Origin: CAIUGU01 sp965279735
Lineage (GTDB): Bacteria; Pseudomonadota; Gammaproteobacteria; Steroidobacterales; Steroidobacteraceae
NCBI GenBank assembly: GCA_965279735.1
Contig: OZ257260.1
Span: 1,798,001-1,862,000, forward strand
Direction of reading: 5' to 3'
Length of the DNA: 64,000 bases
The stretch's first letter is position 1. Each line of letters begins with the position of its first letter. The notes beneath the pieces are model-generated. The model was not told the origin of the DNA, searched no databases, and worked only from the letters and a program-made list of their open reading frames with translations. This document shows, in pieces, positions 1 through 7,571 of the stretch. The position numbers and the translations under genes were made by a program.

Positions 1-1829
1 CAGCGGGCTTCAACGGTGTCCGCGCTCTGGCTTGCACCAAGGCCCTCTCGTTCAGCCGTCCACTCGAGCTCGAACTGCTGACCGCGGCGTGGAAAATAGA
101 TGCTGTCGAGCTTGTCGTACGAGAAACGGAAGAAATAACCGCCTCGATCGAATTCCTGGGGCGGGATCGTGGGATCGCCGATACGGACACGCCGATTCTG
201 CGTGCCTCGTCTTAACCCCACACGCACTTCTCCCCAACTGGAAATTTCGCGACCCAGATCAAGACCCGCTTCGTAGCTGCGCTCGCGATATTCAGCAATC
301 TCACCCGCGGCATCCCGGATCTGCAGATTGCGCACCTCGAAGTCGAACTTGGGGGCCACGAAATAACGATTGCCGTATGAGAGCGGCTGGTAGAACTCCG
401 TGAAGAACTTCGGGTTGTCACCGATCTGCACGTCAGTCAGCCATTCAGCATTCAGGGTATTGAGCTCCGTCATGATGAAGCGGGCCGCCGCGTTGTACCG
501 GCTGTTGCCCTCGAAATCATCTTCAATGTTCAGTCCCACCCGGACATAGTTGGGACCCCAGCTCTTGCGGCGTAACCGGAACTCGAGTCCCGCATCCGCT
601 CCGGATTTCACGAGTGTGTAGTCGATGGATTCAAACGTATCGAGCGCATAGAGAGACGAAAGCCGGCTCTGTACCAGGTCCTTGTCGAGCTTCTGTCCGA
701 GGAGATCCTTCATCGCCGCATCGATCGCCGGTGCGTAGCGGGCCGATTCCGCATCGACGCGCACAAATCTGATCAAGGGCAGATCATCGGGCCTCGAGTT
801 GCGGTCAGCGAGGTAACGCTGATACCCCGCGGGCTCAAGCGACAGGCTCGCAAGCTTCGCGTTCGCAGACCGAGCCGCCTGTTCACCGGCATTCCGCGCT
901 TCGACTACTCTTTCAAATTCGGTCGATGTCATGTCACCGAGCGCCGGATCGATCACAACGTCCTGCTGCCGCAGCGTCGCCCGCTGCTCCAGTGTGCGGT
1001 TGCGGATCAGGATGGCGAAGGCCTGGTTGGTGATTTCGAGCGGGGAATTGAGGCTTTCGCGATTGCTGAGTGCAAAACTCACGTCGACGGCAATCACGAT
1101 GTCGACACCCATTTCGCGCGCGACTTCCACCGGGAGATTCTGGACCAGCCCCCCATCCACCAGCAGCTGGCCATTCGCCTCGACGGGCGTGAAGACCCCC
1201 GGAGCGGACATGCTCGCGCGCATCGCGGTCACGAGATCACCGGAACGCATGATCACGGGTAACCCGGTTTCCAGATTCGTTGTCACGACGCGCAGAGGAA
1301 CAGGCAGACGATCGAAGTCCTGGATGCCCGCTACTGGAACCGTAGCGGTTCGCAGCAGCTGGCTCAGCTTCTGGCCTTCAATCAAGCCTTTCGGCAGGAC
1401 AAAGCCTTCCTTCTTGACGCCGAGGGCATAGCGCACCAGGAAATTCCGGTCATCCTGTTTGCGACGGAACCCAAGTTCGGAACGTTGCGGTCGATCGCGG
1501 AGTGCATCCTGCCAGTTCACCGAGCCGAGGAGCGCTTCGATCTCTACAGCACTCATGCCTGACGCGTACAACCCACCGACTACAGCTCCCATGCTGGTGC
1601 CTGCAATGGCATCGATGGGTATCCGCATCTCCTCCAGTACTTTCAACACGCCGACGTGGGCGGCACCGCGCGCACCGCCACCGCTCAGGACGAGACCGAT
1701 CCGCGGGCGAGCATCGGTCGCACCGTCCGATACGGCTGGTTCCGCCGCCGCGACAAATCGGGCTGGTGATAGCAGGACCAGCGCCAGCAGCAGATGCCAC
1801 AGGCAACCGGAGGGGATGGGGGCGCGCAT
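1..1829 (-). CDS. Patatin-like phospholipase fused to an Omp85 barrel (PlpD-like, 3' end off window)
   Basis: About 609 residues are visible and the frame is still open at base 1. A signal peptide spans residues 1-29. The patatin domain follows: glycine-rich oxyanion motif GGGARG near residue 50, nucleophile elbow GTSMG with Ser79, and the dyad Asp in DGG near 225. Downstream is a POTRA-like stretch and then alternating barrel sequence (for example FFRFSYDKLDSIYFPRRGQQ) typical of the bacterial surface-antigen barrel. This order matches type Vd autotransporters such as Pseudomonas PlpD, in which the barrel carries the lipase across the outer membrane. The start is an ATG with GAAGAGG about 11 nt upstream. 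It is the last leftward gene visible, 143 bp from the DUF1501-like gene, so it probably has its own transcript. The substrate is not deducible. The family call is strong and the secretion route is inferred. Confidence 0.85.
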   Translation of the reverse strand, partial: MRAPIPSGCLWHLLLALVLLSPARFVAAAEPAVSDGATDARPRIGLVLSGGGARGAAHVGVLKVLEEMRIPIDAIAGTSMGAVVGGLYASGMSAVEIEALLGSVNWQDALRDRPQRSELGFRRKQDDRNFLVRYALGVKKEGFVLPKGLIEGQKLSQLLRTATVPVAGIQDFDRLPVPLRVVTTNLETGLPVIMRSGDLVTAMRASMSAPGVFTPVEANGQLLVDGGLVQNLPVEVAREMGVDIVIAVDVSFALSNRESLNSPLEITNQAFAILIRNRTLEQRATLRQQDVVIDPALGDMTSTEFERVVEARNAGEQAARSANAKLASLSLEPAGYQRYLADRNSRPDDLPLIRFVRVDAESARYAPAIDAAMKDLLGQKLDKDLVQSRLSSLYALDTFESIDYTLVKSGADAGLEFRLRRKSWGPNYVRVGLNIEDDFEGNSRYNAAARFIMTELNTLNAEWLTDVQIGDNPKFFTEFYQPLSYGNRYFVAPKFDFEVRNLQIRDAAGEIAEYRERSYEAGLDLGREISSWGEVRVGLRRGTQNRRVRIGDPTIPPQEFDRGGYFFRFSYDKLDSIYFPRRGQQFELEWTAEREGLGASQSADTVEAR

Positions 1830-1972
1830 GCGAATCAAACCTCTTCGGGTTCAATGGATTGCGCGCGGAATAGTAGCAGGCCGGAGACGGCGACGTGCGC
1901 CTCGCCCGGGCTCGATACCCAGGAACTCGGCTCCAGTGCAGAACTATCTCTGCCCTCCCAGGGATACTGAAG

Positions 1973-3505
1973 TCAGACGGGACTGAATGCCACCAGCTGG
2001 TCTATCAACTGATCGCTGATGCTCGAAGTCGGAAACTTGCTGCGAAAGAGGTTTTGTTCGCCATGCAGAGCCATGTAGTTGAGAACGACCGTCTCGACCA
2101 GGAGATTCACGTTGTTGGCTGCCACGCTCCCCCCAGTTTCGACGTCACCGCTTGGCCGGAAATAGCCGATCTGCCGCTCGGGAATGAGAAGACTGGGACG
2201 CCCCGTGGGTCTGTAAACGAGGAAGAACGACGCTGCAGTCTGCTGATTGTCACCTGTCCACACGCCCTTGCCCCGCCCGCCCGTCGAGCTGTCGATCATG
2301 CCGTTGCTGGACAGCGAACCATCGCTGAAGACATACATCATCAAAGGTTTCCCACGGAGGGCTGCATACTCCAGGCAGGCTCCCATACATTGCCCAGCCC
2401 GAAAATCCCGCCCTTCCCCGGTCGATCTATCACCGGTGTGATAGTCGAACCCACCCATTGAAATGGTACCTGCTCCCGCAGAACCGGGAACCACCAGTTT
2501 CATGACGGCCGCCGTCTTTTCGAATTCCCGATCTGCGCTCAACCCGCCGACACCTGCGAAAATTGCGGCTATATCCGGGTCTGCCGACGAGTCGAGGGCC
2601 GAAGCATCGCCAAAAAACTCCGCCAAATAGTCCGTCTTGACGTAGCCACACTCCACCAGACGTTTTGCCGCCGCGTCATTCGTAAGTTTGGTTTGAACCG
2701 CCGCCAGCTTCAGTTGGCTAAGGCGCCCCATTGAATCCATCACGGGCACGATATCCGCGGGATCAGGGAGTAGTGTTCCCAGTTTTCCGGTATCCACCAG
2801 ACCACGGGTATCGCTTGCACGGTCGATCTTGGTCGGGCGTACTGTAGGATCAATCATCATGGCCGGCGCCATCGAATTGCCGCCTGAGTCAGAAGTCTGC
2901 GAGCCGATCAATGTAAGCAGCTCGCCTCTTGCGCCGGTCTTGGCGATTCCATACATCGGATTGTGAGGATTGTTAGACGTATCATTCTCGGAACGAGCCG
3001 GGATGACCACGCCATCGACGTTCGCCATGGTCGCTGGCTGCATGGTGGTCAACATGCCCCGAAAAAATGCGCTGTCCGTGTGAAAGAGCAGCCCGAGACG
3101 GCTTTCGATGAAGTTCGTGGTCGAACTGGCCGGTGTCATGTCACCTGGAAGTCCCAGTTTTGAGTATCCGGCGGTCGTCAGAAAATCGAGCTGTCCGCCT
3201 TCTTTGCCCACCAGCACGTTTGAGCCCGCGATGTTCGCGCCACCTGCCAGATCGAAGCAGATAAATGGAACCTTGCCTGCCCCCTGCGTGATGTTGCACA
3301 GGTTGGTCGGGTCGAGATCATCGAAGGACGCAAGCGCTCTTTGTGGATTGGCCAGCAATCCAAGCAACGAAGGAGCCACTACCGTCGCCGCGCCGGTCAT
3401 GAACCCCTGGGCCAGGAAGTCGCGTCGCGTCACTGGCCGCTTGTGGTCGGCATGCCGCAGAGGCTCGTTTAACGACAGAGCCCGATTCTTGCTTCGCCTG
3501 AACAT
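1973..3505 (-). CDS. Tat-exported DUF1501-like protein
   Basis: 510 residues. A long n-region carries the twin-arginine motif TRRDFL (Arg27-Arg28) followed by a hydrophobic stretch, so export of a folded and possibly metal-bound protein by Tat is likely. The body has GGFDYHTGD and, downstream, MYVFSDGSLSSNG. These resemble the GFDTH and final DFGRTP-type motifs of DUF1501 proteins, which have an alkaline-phosphatase-like fold; the match is by eye and imperfect. I chose ATG 3505 with GAGG 9 nt upstream over a TTG at 3523. It is the third gene of a leftward run after two haem proteins, with a 27 nt gap. DUF1501 proteins are known partners of exported cytochrome-like proteins in Planctomycetes, which supports a shared role. 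The activity is unknown. Confidence 0.6.
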   Translation of the reverse strand: MFRRSKNRALSLNEPLRHADHKRPVTRRDFLAQGFMTGAATVVAPSLLGLLANPQRALASFDDLDPTNLCNITQGAGKVPFICFDLAGGANIAGSNVLVGKEGGQLDFLTTAGYSKLGLPGDMTPASSTTNFIESRLGLLFHTDSAFFRGMLTTMQPATMANVDGVVIPARSENDTSNNPHNPMYGIAKTGARGELLTLIGSQTSDSGGNSMAPAMMIDPTVRPTKIDRASDTRGLVDTGKLGTLLPDPADIVPVMDSMGRLSQLKLAAVQTKLTNDAAAKRLVECGYVKTDYLAEFFGDASALDSSADPDIAAIFAGVGGLSADREFEKTAAVMKLVVPGSAGAGTISMGGFDYHTGDRSTGEGRDFRAGQCMGACLEYAALRGKPLMMYVFSDGSLSSNGMIDSSTGGRGKGVWTGDNQQTAASFFLVYRPTGRPSLLIPERQIGYFRPSGDVETGGSVAANNVNLLVETVVLNYMALHGEQNLFRSKFPTSSISDQLIDQLVAFSPV

Positions 3506-3532
3506 CGTTGCGTGCCTCGACAATAAAGATAT

Positions 3533-6007
3533 TTACTGGATCACCATGACCGCGCTGCCCAGCAACGCAGCACAGGTCGCTTTCACAACCGTTTCAGTCC
3601 GATCACCGACCCCACAGGCCGAATTCGTGCACAAGGTGCCCATTAGCGAGCGCATTTCCGTCCGCACCGCGGCCACCGCGGGTTGGGAGGTAAGCCCGTT
3701 ACCCATGATCCGGACGATCAGCGGATCAATAACCAGATCCCGATCGACCGTCGAGGAGAGATTCGAAGCGAAGTTGAATCCCGGGAAATAACTTGCACGC
3801 AGGCTTGTGTCGCCTACCAGAGCATCGCAGTACTGGATCGCAAGCTGCGCTATGCCAGTCTGGTTTGAAGCAAGGAACCCGTCGAAATTCTCTACGGTCG
3901 GCAACTGCTGCTTCAGCGTCAGATATGTACTCTTCACATCGGGCTGATTCGGGCTGACCGTCGTGGTCTTCGCCATGGTCGCATTGATGTCCTCAAAGAT
4001 GCGTATGCCGATGTCTGCAGGACGGTCCTTATCTACGGAAGCCGGCTGAATGGCGATGGGGTCCGTGGAACACACCTTCGAGTTGGAACCGAGCTGGTCG
4101 AAGCAGAGGAAGAACTCGTCGAACTGCGGGCCCTTCTCAAGACCGATGATCGTCCCGATGTTCGACAATGCCTGGCCCGCAATCGAGCTGTACAGCGAAT
4201 CGGTGATCGCAGTATCGAGATTGCGGTAGGCCTGGCCGGTAACAGGTTCCGATCCATTCAGACCGATCCGCATGCCACGCAGCGGAATGTTGCCCGGCAT
4301 GGCATTCGGATCGAGACTGATGAACTTGGGCGTATTGAACAGGTACGCATGACTGTCGTACTGGCTCACCTCGAACATGATGTAGCTCTGCGGCACGTTC
4401 ACGAGATGGCTCACGCTGAACAGCAGGAAGTACTTCTGTCCTACCCCGGCCTCGAAGTTCTGTTTTATCTGGGCGGCGGTGAGGGCACGATTGTGAATGG
4501 CCACCATCCGCAGTGTTCCCTGCCACTGCCGGTTGCTGCTCACTTCATTACCGAGCACAAATGCAAATGTATCGTCCCAGTCACCGAGCGTACCGCCGCT
4601 GCCTTCGGTGTCTCCCGTGAACTCTCCGTTCACGTAGATACGGCGGCCAGTCACCGGGTTGAATGTGACTACAACATGCTGCAGCGAGGCCTGCAGATCT
4701 TCGTCAGCATCTGCCGTCGACAGTGCGGGTGAACCGTTTGCGTTGGTTCCACTGCTCCGACCAAAGGCGTCGTAGTTGTACATGGTCTGGCCCAGTGTGA
4801 AGTTGCGGGCATTCGTGCCGCCGGAATAGCCGATGATGTGCGCCTGTTCCTGGCTCACATTTGCCGGAACGACCCATCCTTCGATGGAGTATTCACCGGT
4901 TGCAGTGATCAGATCGTGCAGCTTCTTGCTCGCAGCCGTCGAGCCTTGCGCCTTGCCGCTGTTGATCTGGATGCCCCATCCACCTACCCAGCTGGTGTCG
5001 GCTCCGGAAATCGTAAGATTCAATGCAGGCTCGACGCCACTAGTGTCGTAGGCGATGTTGCCCGTGCCTGTCTTGAATTCATAGAGCGCGATGACGTTTG
5101 TGTCGAAACGATTGCCACCACTTGCGACGGTGCCATCGTACATCGTCAGAGCTTTACTGAGGAACAGCGTCGGATCGACGGAGGTGAGCGGAATGGCGTT
5201 GCTCAGCGCCTGGATGGCGGCTTGCATCGCTGTCGCATTGGCAGCGCAATCCGGATTACTACCTGCGGGCGGCACCCAGCAGTTGTGAAACTCGCTTCGC
5301 AGCCGCACGACAAAGCGTGACAGCGAAGGATTGTCGAGGTTCATCTTCACCTGTGCAGCTGCGTAAGCCTCGTCGATATCGTCCGAAGCAAAAAATGGCT
5401 GCTGCTGCGTCGCCGACTGCGACTGATGGCAACCAGAGCAGTTGGCCTTGAGAATATTGTGAACACCAACGAATTGGGCAGGTGCGACAGCAGGAAAACT
5501 CTTGCTCGACCCCGGATCCTTGAGGGGTGGGGCCGTGAGGTGAATCTGTTTGCCGCCTCCTGACTGGGTCACGCTCGCCCAATCTGAAATCCACCGTGTC
5601 AGAATCGCGCCGCAGCTACCGTTGTCCGCGAGCCAACAATTGTGGCCCCCGGCTACCTTGGTAACGATGCGTGAATCGGCCGGCGAAGCCAGATTCACAA
5701 CGGTCAGCGCCTGCTGGTAAGCGAGATTGACATCGTCCATGCGGGCGAAGTTCGGCATTTGACCGCCCGCCTTGTGGCAGGAACCGCAGCGGTTGTCCGC
5801 CTTGACGTTGTCCCAGACATTGATCTTGAACGCCTGGATATCGGCAGTTGCAGGCGGAGGACCGGTATAGCTGGAAGGCTGCGCAGCCGCCGTAGTCAAC
5901 GGATTCTGCGCTGTCTCGGCGCCACCACCGCAGCCCGCAAGACTGACCAGCATGACCAGCGCGCCTGCAACGCGTTTCGCAAACGAGGAAGTGTGAGCAC
6001 GCATCAT
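3533..6007 (-). CDS. Di-haem (two CxxCH) LamG-domain lipoprotein
   Basis: About 824 residues. The signal peptide ends in lipobox LAGC (Cys26), so this is a lipoprotein. An internal duplication covers residues 60-145 and 180-265. Each copy starts with a c-type haem motif (CGSCH at 74-78, CSGCH at 190-194) and, about 50 residues on, has a matching HNCW motif. A LamG/concanavalin-like domain follows at about 310-510 (EYSIEGWV, HVVVTFNP, IYVNGEFTG), then a long unassigned C-terminus. Start: the ATG at 6016 lies only 2 nt after GAGG, while ATG 6007 has AGGA 10 nt upstream and is preferred. It begins just after the stop of the upstream haem gene, so the two are co-transcribed. A surface-anchored electron carrier or haem enzyme that also binds a glycan or polymer is plausible. 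The substrate is unknown. Confidence 0.7.
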   Translation of the reverse strand: MMRAHTSSFAKRVAGALVMLVSLAGCGGGAETAQNPLTTAAAQPSSYTGPPPATADIQAFKINVWDNVKADNRCGSCHKAGGQMPNFARMDDVNLAYQQALTVVNLASPADSRIVTKVAGGHNCWLADNGSCGAILTRWISDWASVTQSGGGKQIHLTAPPLKDPGSSKSFPAVAPAQFVGVHNILKANCSGCHQSQSATQQQPFFASDDIDEAYAAAQVKMNLDNPSLSRFVVRLRSEFHNCWVPPAGSNPDCAANATAMQAAIQALSNAIPLTSVDPTLFLSKALTMYDGTVASGGNRFDTNVIALYEFKTGTGNIAYDTSGVEPALNLTISGADTSWVGGWGIQINSGKAQGSTAASKKLHDLITATGEYSIEGWVVPANVSQEQAHIIGYSGGTNARNFTLGQTMYNYDAFGRSSGTNANGSPALSTADADEDLQASLQHVVVTFNPVTGRRIYVNGEFTGDTEGSGGTLGDWDDTFAFVLGNEVSSNRQWQGTLRMVAIHNRALTAAQIKQNFEAGVGQKYFLLFSVSHLVNVPQSYIMFEVSQYDSHAYLFNTPKFISLDPNAMPGNIPLRGMRIGLNGSEPVTGQAYRNLDTAITDSLYSSIAGQALSNIGTIIGLEKGPQFDEFFLCFDQLGSNSKVCSTDPIAIQPASVDKDRPADIGIRIFEDINATMAKTTTVSPNQPDVKSTYLTLKQQLPTVENFDGFLASNQTGIAQLAIQYCDALVGDTSLRASYFPGFNFASNLSSTVDRDLVIDPLIVRIMGNGLTSQPAVAAVRTEMRSLMGTLCTNSACGVGDRTETVVKATCAALLGSAVMVIQ

Positions 6008-6020
6008 GGTTTGCATTTCC

Positions 6021-7241
6021 TCACTCGCCCCGGCAGTACACGGCGGCTTCAGCGAAGACCTGCTTCAGCTTGTAGCCGTTGGTCTTGAACAAGCCTGTGA
6101 TGCGATTCACTTCGGTTCGGTCAGCACCATCGCTGGGTGCCCGGAAACACACGTTCCGGAACACCTTCTCTACCTGGCATTCCGCAAACGCATCACTGTT
6201 CGCGAGCTCTTCGCCCATGGACTTCGCTCCGGTGCCTGCACCGGGCAGCTGGGAAGACCAGCCGAGCAGGGTGTTTTGCCCGCTGCGCCAGTAGTTGTTC
6301 CAGTGATCGTCTGGTGTGACATAGCCTGTCTTGAAATTGTCGGAATTGATCAGGTATTTCGGCTGGACCTGACCCGGCGTATAGACGAGCCGGCCACTGG
6401 TTTCATCGAAATTGTAGTAAGCGAACGCCTGGGCCATCGGGTCCATGCCGCTATGACAGCCCACGCAGTTGTTGAGAAAGATACGGCTGTCGCCGCCCGG
6501 GCTGCGCGTAACGTCCTGGCGAATGCGATCCGGGGGCCGCGTGGTGTCGTGGACCTGTTCCATGTCCCGACACATGTGATTGAGCATCGTGAATCTGAAC
6601 ATCGCACGGTTGGTGCCGAGGATGAAAAACGCCTGGGATGCGGCCCTCGACGTCAGGACACCGGCGGTGGCAACGGGTGGCAGACCATTGAGCGACGACT
6701 GTGTCGTCTGCTGGAGAGCCGTTCTCAGGTCGACGTGCTGGTCTTCCAGGAACTGGTAATGATCGTTCGTGGCAGGCGAGTATCCAGGAGCACCGCCACT
6801 GGTGGCGGTATAAAGAATGTCTGCCGAGAGCAAAGTATTGAAAGGCACGTCATCGCGGACCATGCCGATCACTGTTGCCACGTAGTCGTTCAAGGGAGCA
6901 AAGACGGTCTGGTCGCGATTGGTCCAGGGCGTTGCGAAATTCTTGAGCGTGACGTTATAGAACGGGCTCGATTCAGTCCTGTTCTTGTCGATCGCAATCA
7001 TTGCCGCACGCAATGCACCTGCGGTATCGGTAGTACTACCAATTTCGGTGGTCATCTCGGTAAGCAGCGCGTCCGACGGGGGCGTACCCACCAGCCGATC
7101 GTGGATGCGTTTGGCCTGATCGCGTGTCGTGGTCGCCGCCTGCACCGGCTGCGACAACGTGCTGAACAGCATTCCCGCACACGCTGCGTAGGTAATGCAG
7201 GCGCTTATTCCAGGCGCCGCAAGCATTGCATGCCGCTGCAT
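6021..7241 (-). CDS. Exported single-haem protein of unknown function
   Basis: 406 residues from ATG 7241, chosen because GGGAGG sits 7 nt upstream; the frame is open further upstream but has no signal sequence there. Residues 1-36 form a signal peptide ending near QPVQAA. One c-type haem motif, CVGCHSGMDP, is at 259-263. The CxxCH-x-GMDP arrangement resembles the C-terminal haem segment of DUF1585/DUF1588-type proteins, although the overall length is shorter. It is the first gene of a leftward run of three, diverging across 330 bp from a di-haem beta-propeller gene. It probably acts in the periplasm as a redox partner of its neighbours. No catalytic residues could be assigned. Confidence 0.6.
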   Translation of the reverse strand: MQRHAMLAAPGISACITYAACAGMLFSTLSQPVQAATTTRDQAKRIHDRLVGTPPSDALLTEMTTEIGSTTDTAGALRAAMIAIDKNRTESSPFYNVTLKNFATPWTNRDQTVFAPLNDYVATVIGMVRDDVPFNTLLSADILYTATSGGAPGYSPATNDHYQFLEDQHVDLRTALQQTTQSSLNGLPPVATAGVLTSRAASQAFFILGTNRAMFRFTMLNHMCRDMEQVHDTTRPPDRIRQDVTRSPGGDSRIFLNNCVGCHSGMDPMAQAFAYYNFDETSGRLVYTPGQVQPKYLINSDNFKTGYVTPDDHWNNYWRSGQNTLLGWSSQLPGAGTGAKSMGEELANSDAFAECQVEKVFRNVCFRAPSDGADRTEVNRITGLFKTNGYKLKQVFAEAAVYCRGE

Positions 7242-7571
7242 TCGCTCGTCCTCCCGTTGATCTTCCAAGGACGCACAAGCATCTTTCCTGCCTGCTCGTG
7301 CTCCTGCCCATGTGGCCGAACTATACGGAGCAGAAATCCTGCTCCGCAGCTGTCTCATTCGCCCGACGTCGCGGTGCAGAGACAGATCGTTCGCGATTCT
7401 GTCCACAGTTACGCTCGCGACCGGAGAAAACCACGATGGTTAACCGGCCTTCTGTGACAGCGTTAACGGATCGCGGGAATATGTCGCGTCGATCATTACG
7501 CCCTGCCTTCGGGAAGCCTCTGCCAGCATATGCAGAACTCTCCCGATCGAAGGGCATCCGGAGTAGATGGA
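7242..7571. other. 330 bp divergent intergenic region of the redox cluster
   Basis: It separates the leftward single-haem gene from the rightward propeller gene and must hold both promoters. Reading frames extend into it from both sides but lack signal peptides, so I treat it as non-coding. The clearest element is the perfect inverted repeat at 7326-7346. I could not pick a convincing -35/-10 pair for either direction. Confidence 0.5.
7326..7346. promoter_or_regulatory. Perfect inverted repeat, candidate operator
   Basis: Arms CGGAGCAG and CTGCTCCG are exact 8 bp complements around the 5 nt loop AAATC. The element lies 85 bp upstream of the leftward ATG and about 225 bp upstream of the rightward ATG. 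It has no T-tract on either side, so it is not an intrinsic terminator. A dimeric repressor or activator site controlling one or both operons is the simplest reading, but this is inference. Confidence 0.4.

Noticed and set aside
6006..7457. Long rightward open frame of 483 codons
   Set aside because: It is antisense to the haem protein gene, whose reading has a signal peptide, a CxxCH motif and a ribosome site. The antisense product is Arg/His-rich with no domain.
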